A stretch of 64,000 nt of DNA from Adineta vaga. Its lineage: Eukaryota > Rotifera. Below the pieces are notes generated by a model. That model had not been told where the DNA came from. It saw only the letters and a list, made by a program, of their open reading frames with translations, and searched no databases. Made by a program: the position numbers and the translations under genes. Where the stretch lies: assembly GCA_021613535.1 (NCBI GenBank), contig CP075497.1:2170001-2234000 (forward strand), read 5' to 3'. Positions 1-12,500 of this stretch are shown one piece after another; the first letter of the stretch is position 1; each line of letters begins with the position of its first letter.

Positions 1-467
1 GCTGTTACCCCCATCGAAACGAAACAACAAACGATTAGAAATATGTAGCAAGATGAATGAAAAAACAATATCGAATTTATTTCTGATGATTGCAGACAAG
101 TAAGTATAGACATCGAGTTAGAAAGACAAGAGAGAGAGAGAAGAAAAAAAATGAAGGGCAATAAGAACACCAAAAGTCATTCTTTCTATTACAATTATTA
201 ACCAATCGAAGAAATATATATGTGTGTCTGCGTGTGTGTGTTCTACGAAACGAAATAGAAAAAAACTGAAAGAAGAAATAAAGAACGCGTTGGTGTACTA
301 TGACTGTGTGTGGTGTTTTTGTTTTGTTTGTCTTCAAAGTACAGTACTAGACACAAGTTTCAATCAAAACTGATATTTTACGCACAGGTGTTAATATTGA
401 CAAGATGAAAAAAAACGATAAGATTATCTTAACTTCGTTTCATTTTATATAGCTTTTTAGATAAATT
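1..467. other. 5' flank of the IP3 3-kinase gene
   Basis: I see no convincing gene here. The stretch has a purine tract (GA repeat near 131-142) and a GT-rich microsatellite (about 218-241). It is probably promoter and 5' UTR of the kinase gene that starts at 468. A minus-strand open frame at 77-337 is low-complexity, rich in Phe and Ser, and is the antisense of these tracts. Confidence 0.5.
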
Positions 468-2357
468 ATGTATTCAGCCCATGATAACAACGATAATTCC
501 CTGCGAAATGTCCTTTTCAATGCTGCTGTACAATTAAGTGTTCCAACAGTAACATCAACAGCTTCCGCAGCAACAAAAATGCGTGCAAATTCTTCAACAG
601 AAGAAACTTTACTAAACTCTCCACGTTCTCGATCGACTGCAGCGAAATCACGAAATAGTCTTACATCTAGTTCGACATATTTTCGACGACATTCTACTTT
701 TAAAAAAGCGAAAATCTTACGCGATGTCTCGACACAATGTTCATCAACCGTACCAGTTGATGATTCTCCTGAACATGTGGATTTAATCTTAGATAATAAT
801 AATAATCCAACGAAAACATTATCAATATCTCATACATCGAAAGAATATCTGTCTGTTCCACAAAATGATCATTATCGATCATCGCCAAGTTCGTCACCTA
901 CTCGATACAAACAATCATTAAAGCATACTTTACTTGGACTATGGCAAGGTTTAAATAATGACGAAGTTCGATCAACATCTTCATCACCCATCGATCCCAA
1001 ATATTTCGATGAACGAGTTCGAATTGTAAGTCTTCTTTTCTCTTTAACCAATAAAAATAACGCATTTTCTTGCTATTAATAGAGTTCACCAAGATGGAAA
1101 GCGTTTTCTAAAGTTGTGACTTCGTTATTAACATTTACCAGAACAAAAAAAGGACGATATGAATGGATACAATTAGTCGGTCATGCAGGTAAAACACTTC
1201 TTCTTACATTGTTTCAATAACTTCAATTATCGTTTTTATGTTCTTCGTTGAAAAACAATAGGAACGTTTAAAGAAGGTTTTCATGATGGTTATGTTTTGA
1301 AAGAATTATGTGATGATGAACGATATTGTTGTGAATTACTTCAGAATGATCGATTAAAATATTTTGTTCCTAAATATAATGGAACTGTTAAAGATGAAGA
1401 AGGAAAACGTAAGAAATGATATTGAATTGAATGTTTGAATACATGGATTTCCTTTAAAGATTATATTGAAATGGAAGATTTATTAGCATCATTTCATGAA
1501 CCATGTATTATGGATTGTAAAATTGGTGTACGAACTTATCTTGAAGAAGATTTAGAGAAATCAGAACGTGATCCAGTTCCAAGAACTGTGAGGGATTTAA
1601 AGACGATCTGGTTTTTTTCTCTTCTAATGAAGCTTTATGTTAGGATTTATATGAAAAAATGATTGCCATTGATCCAAGTGCACCAACGGACAAAGAACAT
1701 GAAGAGAGAAAGATTCTCAAACCACGTTATATGATCTGGCGTGAAACATTAAGTTCCAGTCAAGAATTAGGTTTTCGTATTGAAGCAATCAAAGTAATAT
1801 GATCAATGAAAATACCTTTTTCATATTCATCGAATCTCGTTTTTAGAAATCTCGTGGTTTAATGTCCAAAGAATTTCAACAAATCAAACATCGTGATGAT
1901 GTGCGAAATCAATTAATGCAATTTCTTGCTAATTCTATTCCACGTGCTGTAAGAAAAATCAATTCTTTCATTTGTCTCTCCATTGATTTTTCCATCTACC
2001 TTAGACTCGATATCTTAATCGTTTGATTGAATTACGTTCCACATGTCTTCGTTCGAAATTCTTTGAAACTCATGAAGTTTGTTCAAAAAAAATTCTTCGT
2101 TCTTTCATTGATTTTTGTTTTGTTTTGTAAAGTTAATTGGTTCATCATTATTATTTGTTCACGATGCAACTCGTGCTTCTCTATGGATGATCGATTTTGG
2201 TAAAACTCGAAAATTACCTTCCGATATTCATATCACACATTCCAAAGCTTGGACACGTGGAACACATGAAGATGGTTATCTAATTGGTTTAGATAATTTA
2301 ATTTTACTTTTACAAGATATTATTGATGAACTAAAACTAAATTTAGTTTCGAATTGA
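468..2357 (+). CDS. Inositol-trisphosphate 3-kinase (ITPK family)
   Basis: The product phosphorylates Ins(1,4,5)P3 to Ins(1,3,4,5)P4 in the cytoplasm, which ends IP3-driven calcium release. Eight exons can be read: 468-1025, 1083-1188, 1262-1408, 1460-1587, 1644-1793, 1847-1948, 2005-2076 and 2133-2357. They keep frame and give about 495 residues. The first 185 or so residues are Ser/Thr-rich and look disordered, as in animal ITPKs. The catalytic part follows: WIQLVGHAG, the IPK-family signature P-C-x-x-D-x-K-x-G ([18 protein letters not shown]), the ITPK-type [14 protein letters not shown]-like block, and the late DFGKT Mg/ATP motif ([12 protein letters not shown]) followed by [12 protein letters not shown]. 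These distinguish it from IP6K or IPMK. I cannot assign an A, B or C subtype. The first ATG after an upstream stop was taken as start. Confidence 0.93.
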
Positions 2358-3076
2358 AAAACAAATCAATTCTCCTTCTTCTTCTTCTTTTTTTTCTGTT
2401 TGTATATAGAGAAATGATCTTTTTGTATATGACTTTATCTGGTGATAACGATTCGAATATGAACGTTTTTATTTCTACAGAAAAGAAAAACAAATTTCAA
2501 CGAGGAACATTTCTTCTCTTCTCTCTGTTTTTGTGTTTGTTCAATTAATATTATTTTTGAGATAACTTTTAACAAAACTGATAAAAAACAAAATCACATC
2601 ATCTTTTTTATCATTCATATTGTTCTGCATTGATTTATTGAATAAACAACATATCGTCTCGTTTCAAAGCATCAATGAGTCTATGTATCAAAACAATACA
2701 TTGACTCATCGTAATTATGTTCTTGTAGGACAAAATCAATCGGTTAGGAGATAAATTTTCATCAAAATCATCTTAACATTAAGATAAAATGATCGATTCG
2801 TTTCTTCTTCTTTTTTTTATGAAGACCTTCACATTGCACATAAATTTGTTTTGTATCTTTTCCTTGAGAAGATTAGAAGACAACAAAATTGTAATGCGCC
2901 TAGTGCCATTTCATGGATAACATCTCATGGCATTTAACAAGAACGGCATTTGAAAATATGTTTTGGTAAAAAGAATAAAAACGTATAATTGAATCGTTTA
3001 ATACAATCTATCATTCGTCTTTTAGTAGTAGCTATTATCACTATAAATCTTGACGAAATCACGAATCTTCATAACA
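2358..3076. other. Intergenic, ITPK to carbonic anhydrase
   Basis: AT-rich intergenic DNA. An AATAAA at 2641-2646 could be the kinase polyadenylation signal. A TATAAAT lies at 3042-3048, only about 30 bases before the carbonic anhydrase ATG. Short open frames here are low complexity. Confidence 0.4.
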
Positions 3077-4000
3077 ATGTTTTGGATAGTTTTTCTTTCA
3101 TTGATACATATTTCGAATTTACAAACGATAAAAACACCGGAACATGAATGGGATTACGGTCGAGAAGGACCTGATACTTGGCCACATCGATATGAATCTT
3201 GTGAAGGTGAAGCACAATCTCCAATAAATATTCGAACATCACATGTAAAATATGATTCAAGATTAACTACTCCACTTGTTTTTAGTGGATATGCATCGAA
3301 TACAAGTTCAATAGTATGGAATTTTACTCATAATGGACATACAATTGTTGCTCATCCACCGCCATTAGCTCGTCTATCGATGAGTGGAGGTGGTTTACCA
3401 AGTGATTATTATTTAGTTCAATTTCATCTCCATTGGGGTTATAACGCCTTTCAAGGTTCAGAACATACGATTGATGGACAAAAATTTCCTATAGAAATTC
3501 ATTTTGTTCATCGAGCAGCATTTACAAATTCATATGCTGTTTTTAGTATTCTTTTCGAACGTCAACGTGATGATAATACTCATTTAAATGAACTATTATC
3601 TATTCTTAATCGAACAGTTAATACATCCGTCACTATTGAACAACAAATTGATCTATCTCGTATTATTCCGACTGCATCACCACCGAAATTTTATCGTTAC
3701 AATGGTTCGTTTACAACTCCACCATGTACAGAAGGTGTTATATGGACAGTATTAAAACGACGAATATCCATATCCGAATATCAACATCGTGCATTGATGT
3801 CTAATGCTATTCCATTTAATTTTCGACCACCACAAAGATTATTTTCACGGACAGTTTATGTGAATTTTAAATCAGAAGGTCATGAAGGTGGTGAAGAAGA
3901 AGAAGGAGAAGGTGAAGGTGGCCATCATTCTTCTGCATCATTGAAAATTGCTCAATTGTTTCTCGTATTCATTAGTTTAATAATTCATTTTCGTCGATAA
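3077..4000 (+). CDS. Alpha-carbonic anhydrase, secreted or GPI-anchored
   Basis: The product interconverts CO2 and bicarbonate at the cell surface. A single exon encodes 307 residues. I place the start at the ATG at 3077 (context ATAACAATG), which gives a typical signal peptide (MFWIVFLSLIHISNLQ). The frame is open further upstream to a TTG at 3050, which is an unlikely start in a eukaryote. The alpha-CA core shows EWDYG near the N-terminus, the QSPINI motif, the three zinc histidines in FHLHWG and EIHFVH, a second-shell YNGSFTTPPC motif and VNFRPPQ-like NFRPPQ. After the fold comes an acidic Gly/Glu linker and a hydrophobic tail (LFLVFISLII) ending in HFRR, which fits either a GPI signal or a C-terminal TM anchor as in CA4, CA9, CA12 or CA15. 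The lack of introns is unusual for this locus. Confidence 0.93.
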   Translation: MFWIVFLSLIHISNLQTIKTPEHEWDYGREGPDTWPHRYESCEGEAQSPINIRTSHVKYDSRLTTPLVFSGYASNTSSIVWNFTHNGHTIVAHPPPLARLSMSGGGLPSDYYLVQFHLHWGYNAFQGSEHTIDGQKFPIEIHFVHRAAFTNSYAVFSILFERQRDDNTHLNELLSILNRTVNTSVTIEQQIDLSRIIPTASPPKFYRYNGSFTTPPCTEGVIWTVLKRRISISEYQHRALMSNAIPFNFRPPQRLFSRTVYVNFKSEGHEGGEEEEGEGEGGHHSSASLKIAQLFLVFISLIIHFRR

Positions 4001-4680
4001 GATTTTCATCCTTTAGAATGAATTTGAATGATTGATTCAGGTTGAAAATTACAGATACGTTGAAAAATTGATTTTCTAGATTAATTTCAATTAGTATGTA
4101 GTTTGTCTTTAATCAGGTCCTATTTTTACAAATAAAAATACTTGCAAATGATTTTCTAATCTCGATATACACAAAACGATTGGAAAATATCATCATAGAA
4201 ATATGTATAAAAGTCATATGAAGAAGAAAATGTCAATAAAATACTTTTCTAATCATTGATAATGATTTGTACTAAATTGTCCTTAAAACAATAATTACCT
4301 CGAAAAGTTCTTGATGTATGATTTTCTTCATCCCTGGATAACAATTGCGAATGTTTTCTTGTTTTGTAATACTTTTTGACAGACGTACAAGTGACATTTG
4401 TTCGTTTTTTTTCCAAACTCGTTATCTATCAAGGCATCCCGATTTCATCTGTCAATTAGAACTTTCTCTTTGGTCCAAATCGTCTGTATATTTATGGATA
4501 TTGGCCTCGACCTTTTTTTATTAGAAAGTACGTAGTAAGATATGTATATTCTCTACTTATGTCAGATCTGTCTCTCAAATTCTCTCTCTTTAACGATACG
4601 TCCTCTTGATCTATGATATCATTTATCTCTTGTAACGAACAGAACATACATTAGATTTTCTAATTCTTTCGTAACAAAAT
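4001..4680. other. Intergenic, carbonic anhydrase to fibrinogen-domain gene
   Basis: AT-rich gap with two candidate polyadenylation signals for the upstream gene (AATAAA at 4131-4136 and 4235-4240). I see no coding sequence. Confidence 0.4.
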
Positions 4681-6098
4681 ATGAGTTTAATTTGTATTTA
4701 TTTAATGATTATTTCGTTGGTAAATACTGCACCAACTACAAATACGAATGGAACAAGTGAGTTGAATAAAACGAAATGATGAATTGAGAAATGAATTGGT
4801 TTTAGATTTTGGTTCAGTTGTAAATGGCAAGGTAAGTAATGAACTAACATGTAAAATGGATGATGGAAGAAGTAAGTTTTGTATTAGTAAATAGATTTAT
4901 TGATCATTTTTATTGAATAGTTGAAATTCCTCTCAATGGAAAAATTCGTTTGGGTACCAATCCTTGTAAAGGTAAGAAATTCATTGAATTTATCGAATGA
5001 ACCTTATGAACGTTTTCTTTATCTAGTTTGTACTTGTACACTTACGGGATTTCAATGCGAAGATCAATGTGAAACAATTCCAGCATCAACATCTATCGGT
5101 ACACCGGGAGGTAAGTAGAATAAAGGATAAAACATTCATTTCGTTTCATTATCATCAATTAGAAAGTACAACGACAATTTCATCCGGTTCTCCATCATCA
5201 CCTGATCAACTAATAATTTCTCCTCTCCCACATTCAAACACAAGTATTTCAACAATTTCAACTTCAACAGCATCGTCAAATGGCAATACTGATGATGATT
5301 TATCATCTATTATTGCTGCTGGTCCCTGTTCACGTTTAGCAGCGAGTGCTATAGCAGCAGCACGTGAATATGCATTTGTCGATTGTAGTGAAGTTTATTT
5401 AGCTGGAAAACGAACAAGTGGAATCTATGAAATATGGTAAGAACAAAATAAATCGAAACAATCTAATATTTTCTTCTTTGAAAAGGCCTCGAACAAGTCC
5501 AAAACCATTTCGAGTTCTATGCGATATGGATACGGATGGTGGCGGATGGACAGTTATTCAACGACGTGATGATTATAATCAACAATCAAATTTCTTTGTT
5601 TCATGGTTATCATATAAACGTGGTTTTGGTGATTTAAATCGAGATTTTTGGCTTGGAAACGAAAAAATTCATACATTGACAAGTCAAGATGAATATCGTC
5701 TTCATATTGACATGGAAGATTTCAATGTTCAAACACGTTTTGTTGATTATGAATGGTTTTTTATTACCAATGAACAAACAAAATATACATTGAATTTAGG
5801 TCGTTATTTGCCATCATCGACCGGTGGAGATTCTTTATCCTACAATCGTGGAATGCGTTTTACTACACGTGATCAAGATAATGATCAATCCACGTCGGGA
5901 CAATGTGCTGAAAATTATAAAAGTGGTTGGTGGCATGCCGGATGTACATCGGTTAATCTAAATGGTCTTTATTTACGTGGAAATACTTCAACAACCACCG
6001 GAATCTTTTGGGGTAATTGGTTAGGTGCAAAATATTCATTGAAATCATGTCAAATCAAAGTTCGACCATCGGGTTTCAATACGGAAATGCTTTCGTAA
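4681..6098 (+). CDS. Secreted fibrinogen-domain (FReD) protein with a VWC-like module
   Basis: Six exons (4681-4756, 4806-4871, 4921-4971, 5027-5110, 5163-5436, 5486-6098) give about 387 residues. Residues 1-20 form a signal peptide (MSLICIYLMIISLVNT). A small cysteine module follows, with spacing like a half von Willebrand C domain (TCKMDDGR, then NPCKVCTCTLTGFQC, then EDQC). Next is a Ser/Thr-rich linker that could be O-glycosylated. The C-terminal fibrinogen-related domain shows DCSEVY, CDMDTDGGGWTVIQRR, GFGDLNRDFWLGNEKIHTLT, a calcium-loop-like DQDNDQST, WWHAGCTSVNLNGLY and GNWLGAKYSLKSCQIKVRP. Such proteins act as extracellular lectins in immunity or matrix (ficolin, tenascin, angiopoietin-like). 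The ligand cannot be read from sequence. Exon 2 is read through an internal GTAAGT at 4831; using that site as a donor would lose the first VWC cysteine. Confidence 0.88.
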
Positions 6099-6502
6099 CT
6101 GAAAACCTGACTTGATGTCAATTTTGTTTGTTTTAAGCTTTTGTAAATTGTTTCATTTTATTATTCGAATGATACAAAAAAAGAGAAATATGATTTTGCA
6201 AATGAATGATATACGAATGAAGAAAAAGTGCATAAATGTGTTGTCTCGATTGAATTTGATTTTCTCTTGTCTAGATCGATATTTTGAATAAGAAATTTTT
6301 GTTATTTTTTCCTTTTCAATATTTCATTTGGCAATTATTATTCTAATTGGTCAACTCTATATGCGATGATGAGTCATCGAATCGTAATGGCGCTAGATAG
6401 ATCGATGGTTTATTTTACTCGGAATATTCATTTTGTTTAGATAAACATTTCTGTGTGATTTTAACCGGTGATTCAATTCACCGTTGATATAACGGTGTTA
6501 AA
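6099..6502. other. Intergenic, fibrinogen-domain gene to VPS13
   Basis: AT-rich stretch without a recognisable gene. It should hold the 3' UTR of the fibrinogen-domain gene and the VPS13 promoter. I see no clear TATA box or repeat. Confidence 0.35.
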
Positions 6503-9500
6503 ATGGTCTTCGAAAATCTCGTTGTCTATCTACTGGATAAATATCTGGGAGATTATATCGAAAATTTAGATACGAAAAAACTTAAAATTGATCTATGGAG
6601 TGGTAAGAACGAGGAAAGAAACTTGTTTCGTTTATCGAAATTTTATTTGTTATTTTATAGGAAATGTTGTTCTTGAAAATCTCTATTTAAAATCAAATGC
6701 ACTGGTATAATGTCTTTCTAATTGATCGAAAGAGATACATTTTCTTTATTTATAGGCTGATTTAAATCTGCCAGTGACTATATCAATTGGATACTTACGT
6801 AGGTTTCCTATTTTCAAAAAAGAAAGAGAAAAACAAGTTTTGGGGTTTGTCTTTTTTTCTTATAGAAAAACTAACATTGCAAGTTCCATGGAAGAATTTA
6901 TATACACATCCAACAAAAGCGACGATTGATGGATTATTTTTATTAGTCGTTCCGAAAACTGGTTTGTCAATTAATTTGATATATGAATTTATTTATGTGA
7001 ATATTTTTTTAGAAGTGGAATTTGATGCTCAACGAGATGCAAGAGAACAACATGAAGCAAAAATGAAAGAAGTTCGAAAGGTTGAAGAACTTCGAAAAGA
7101 AAAAGAAGCTGAAAGTAAAACCTAGAAATTAATTCAATCACTTTTCTAAGAAATATTTCATATTTTAATGTAGAAAATGCGAAAGAAAATGATAAAAATA
7201 ATGATACTTTTGTTGAACGAATGCAACTTCAAGTTATTCGAAATTTAGAATTGTCAATTCGAAATATTCATATTGTCTATGAAGATAGATCAACAAAACC
7301 AGATCATCCATTTGCATTTGGTATTACTCTTAATTACATAACACTTCATGTAAGACGAATTCACAATATGAATTTCTTATCAACTCTTCTTTCATAGACA
7401 ACAACACCTGATTGGGAACCAACAATACTCAAAGAAGATACACCATTGATTCATAAAGTAACTTCACAAAAAAACTACGAAATTCAATTCTAAAATTTCT
7501 CGATTTCAGTTGGGTGAATTAAGTGCTCTATCAATTTATTGGAATACAAATTCGAAATCTCGATCAGACCTACCTCGAGATGATGCAATCGTATGTGAAT
7601 GATATCACTCCTCTCTCTCTATATATATATATTTTTTCATTCTCTAGAATAATTTAAGAGAAAGAATTGCAATTGATAATCAACAAGTACCATCGGATAT
7701 TTCTTATAGTAAACAATCGTTTTGATCGTATCTTTTTGAAATTCTATTGAATTTTAGTTCTTCGTCCATTGAACGTCAAAGCAAGACTTATATTAGGAAT
7801 GAAACCACGTCAGGAAGATTTCAAACGAGCAATGTTTGATATTAAAGTTGATTTAGATGAAATTAGTTTGAATATAAATCGGGATCAAGTAAATTTATTT
7901 ATCAAATCAAAAAAATCTTCTTAACATTCCGTTCAATTTAGTATTCAGATTTACTTGATCTATTAGAATTTCAAGATTATCTTAGTATGAAATCGAAATT
8001 CATCAAATATCATATTAAAAAAGAGCCCGAAGAGAAATCCAGTGTGAAAAAGTACGATGAATTTTGTCTTTCCAATATTTGCAATAAATCTTTTTTAGTT
8101 GGAAATTTGCCTATGAAGCAATTGTAAATGAAGAAATTCGTCCACGGTTTGAATGTTATAAATGGGAAAATATCAAAGCACATTTAGATCGTTGTCGAGA
8201 ATATCGTGCAATTCATTTACAAGAATTAACAGGAAAATTAACCAATGAACAAAAACAACGAGCTGAAGTAAAGATTTGATATTGAGAAGATTCGTTGAAT
8301 TGTTTTGTGTTTTCAAAAGGAATTGGAAAAGAAACTTGATGTTTTTAATATGACATATATTCGTCGAAGTGCAGAAATTGAAGCAAGAAAAAAGAAAGAA
8401 CAAGAACCAAAAACATGGTGGGGAAGTGTATCGAATTGGTGGGGTGGAAGTAAATCTCAAGATGATCCCGGTAGATTCATTTGTTTGTCTTAAATCTGAA
8501 TTCACTTTTCTTTCATCAATTTAGAACTTGATTTGGAAAAAGTCATGTCACCCGAAGAAAAGAATAAATTATTCGAAGCTATTGGTTATGCAGGTGAAGA
8601 TACGTCAACATCAACTTATCCTGACGAAGTTTGTTGAATTAATTTGCTGAAATTTAATTCAATATTTCTTTTAGTATGTGGATATTGATTTGGCGATTCA
8701 TTTGAATATGCTCGATGTTAATGTCTGGTCGAAAATCTATGAGAATGAAACTCAGTATTGATTTGTTTTCATTGCAAATTCCATTTATAAATAACGATTT
8801 TGTTTAGATTTCGAATTATTGCTCGTGGTGTTATACCGGATACAAATTTAACTTTTCGACGACGACCAGCAACCGATGCAATTGCGTATGTGATGAATAG
8901 ATTAGGATATATATTCAAATGATGATTTGTTTTTAGTCTCTCGGTGGATTTAGGTTCATTTCAAGTATTTGGTATTGCAACAAATCCAGATCAATCCGAA
9001 TTCGTCAATGATAGTCGTCCTGTTCTTGTACGTCCATCAGCATTAACAACATCGAATGAACAGAAATTATTACAAGTTGAATTTGAAACAAATCCATTGG
9101 ATAAAAAATCAGATTTTCGTGTCAAAGTTATTTCTCAATCTTTGGAAATCAAATATAATGCTGTAAGAATTTGAATTGAATTCGAATATAAATAGAAGAA
9201 ACTTGATCATTTCTTTAGCCAACAATCAATAAATTAGCGGAATGTTTTGAACCAGATACGCCACGAAACTTACAAGGGTAAGAAAAAAAGAACTTCAGAA
9301 AACATTTTTCTATTGATTTTGTTGATTGATTTAGTGTTAAACAAGTGGCTTATTCAACATATACAGATGTTAAACATCGATCATTTATCTTAATGAAACA
9401 TAATATCGAAAAAATCAAAGTTTTAGATATTTATATTGATATTCAATCATCATATTTTCTTCTACCTGCAAATGGAGTTTATCAAGAGTACGAAAGAAAG

Positions 9501-12500
9501 TTTTACATATTACAGAAGAATATATTTCTTTTGATTTAGTGGTGTCGCAGCTATTTGTATGGATTTAGGTCATTTAACATTACAACGAGGAACAAATCAA
9601 GATATTGATGGCGAAAGTTTTTCTAAACCACAAGTAAAAAATTTTGTTTAAAGTATTTGATCGTTATTTTATTTTTTGTCTTAAATAGAATATTGAGGGT
9701 CTTCGAGAATTATCTTATACACAATTTAAATTAAAACTTACTGATGTTCAATTGATTTATGCGAATAAAAGTAAATCAAATGAGAATACTAAACATTTAT
9801 TTGATTGTTTTCTTAGATGAAAATTGGGAAACTGCACGAAAAGAAAAAAATACTCGTTTACATTTAATTAAACCGATGGAACTTGAAATGGATGTTGATA
9901 AATGTATCTACAGTGATGATGCTGTTCTACCGGCGTAAGAATTTCATTCATTAAATCACAGATTATCTTTGAAATCCTTTTTTTTTATCAGATGGAAAAT
10001 CGCTGGCAATGTTCCAGGTGTTGAATTACGTTTATCCGATAAACGTCTTTTTCATATTATCAATCATATTCAATCAATTCCTTTTCCCGAATCCAAACAT
10101 CCCGTGAATGAAACTGCAACATTAGAAGCCGAAGTTTGTTATACATACATTTCTTTATCAAAGAATCTTGTTCTCTTCTAGACGACAACCGCACAATCTT
10201 TACTGAGTAATCCTGAACAAACACTTGAAACAGTCGAAGGAATGACACCAGTAAAGAAAAATTTAGAAAAAGCAGAAGCAGATGAAAACAATGAAGATAA
10301 TGTTGACGAACCAATTGTAAAAAAACCCTTGACAGAAAAGAAAAGTGATTTTGAAGGACAATTAACACAATTAGAAGCAACATTTACACTTGATAAAGTA
10401 TGATTATTTATCTTTTTATTCAAAAGAAAAAACCTTCTGTTTTTGAAGATTGTTCTACATATTGATGAAGCATTGAATAGTACCAATGAAAATGATGAAG
10501 GTGATCCATTTCTTCATCTTACTCTCGATTCTATTGTTGCTAAAACTAAAATCAAAACATTTGATATGGAATTCAATGCATCATTAGCTGATTTAATCGT
10601 CTATCACGAACAATTCGTTGGTAAAGATAATCAACAATTACGATTATTATCCGCACAATTGAATAAAGATGAAAATAATTCCGAACATGAAAAATTAGTT
10701 AGTGTCAATTTTCTTCATACATCACCTGATAATCCATTATTTTCTTCGTCAACTTATAATGGAATTGAAAATCGTGCTCATATCCATATGACAAAACTTG
10801 TTGTAACATTACAACTAGAAGCATTATTATCAATATTAAGATTTCAAGATGCTCTATTGAAAAAATTACCAAAAGATACACCGGAAATGGAATTGAAGAA
10901 AAGACTTCAAGAAGAAGAAGAAGAAACGAAAAAACAACAAGAATTAAAAGTTCCAGAAGATAATCGAACTTTAGCAAGATCAATATCAACTTCAGGAAAA
11001 GTTGTTAAAAAGAATGGTAAGATATTTAAAGTATTGTATAGATCGGAAGAGTATGAACTATATACTTCGACTTGTTCTCTAGTCTATTGAATTGATTAAA
11101 CGTAAGATTGATTGAATATTCTCTGATCAGACTGCTCGCTCTAGTGTAATTGATGATTTTATTGTATTTGATGTGAAACTTTTGTTTAGATGTTCCGGTA
11201 ACACCAACACTTAAAATTCAAGCTGATTTAGAAGAATTTCGAGTGATAATCGCATCGAAAACGACTCAACTATTTGATATTCAAGTACAAGGTTTGTTGA
11301 AGTCATTTTTTTGGAATATTTTTTTTACATAATCTTTATTTCAGGTGTCAAAGCTGATGTATCCCAAGCACCGGAAAAGACATTAATCAATTTAATTCTT
11401 TCTGATTTACGTGTTTTTGATCCTTACGAAGGTGCTCGATATCGAAAAGTAAGATCTCATCAAACTATCTTCTCATTTTTACACGACATTTTCTTTCGTT
11501 TTCAAAAGATTGTTTCTCAACAAGGCAATGATAAAGATTTACTTCGTGTTGATCTATGTTTATTTAACTATCCCGATGGTTATAAAAAACCTTTGGATAC
11601 TGTCGATTGTAATGTCGATGTAGAATTTGCCAAAGCAAATATCATATTTCTGTTCAAACATATCGATGCAATTCTGGTAAAAAAAAGAACGAAATTTTCT
11701 TACCAATGTTTTTTCATATTTCACTTTTTCTCATAGAATTTTCTTGATTCATTGAATATTACCAAAGCGGCATTAGATTTAGCATCTACTCAAGCCGATG
11801 CTGCTTACGAACAAGTACAAAAATTACAAGAACAAGCGTTTAAAGTTCATTTAGATATTACATTCAATGCACCGAATATAATTATTCCAACGAATTCCTA
11901 TTCGGATGAAGCTTTACTATTTGATTTGGGTAAATTAACATTAAAAACACGTTTTTATGATGATCCAAAGAAATCGCTTGTTGAACAACAAAATGTTCGA
12001 TTAGAAAATGTTTTGGCAAGTCGAGTAAAACTTAATCAAGAGAATCAGATTCTCGGAGAGATTATTTTACTTGAATGTGCAGAATTAAATACTTTAATCA
12101 ATCGATTACTTTATCCCGAAAAAGTCAGAACAGAACCAGGAGTTTCGATCAAAGTCGAATGGGAATTCATTCATGTAAGAAATCTTTCTTTTCATGACCG
12201 ATAAAACATTGTTTTTTATTTCATATAGTTTCGATTAGCGAAAAGTGATTATTCATGTGTGATGAAAGTTTTAATGGAAAATTTTACGGAAAATATTCGC
12301 GATCAAATCTCAGAAACTGCGCAATTGGAACAATATCATTATCGAGAAGAACAACAAGAAAAAGAAGAAGAAGCATTGAGAAATGCTGTTATTAAAAGAC
12401 AACAAGGTTTGAATGAAAAATATCATCGAATGATTTGAGTTGTTGTTTGATTTTCTAGATGCATATGGTGGTGAAATATTACAAACAGTAAAAATTCGAG

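Noticed and set aside
77-337. Minus-strand open frame of 86 codons
   Set aside because: Low-complexity Phe/Ser/Arg translation of purine and GT tracts, with no domain and no splice partners.
3050-3076. Extension of the carbonic anhydrase to a TTG start
   Set aside because: TTG is not a usual eukaryotic start. The ATG at 3077 gives a complete signal peptide.
8173-10989. Several long minus-strand frames inside VPS13
   Set aside because: They are antisense shadows of VPS13 exons and run across its intron borders; none has a recognisable domain.
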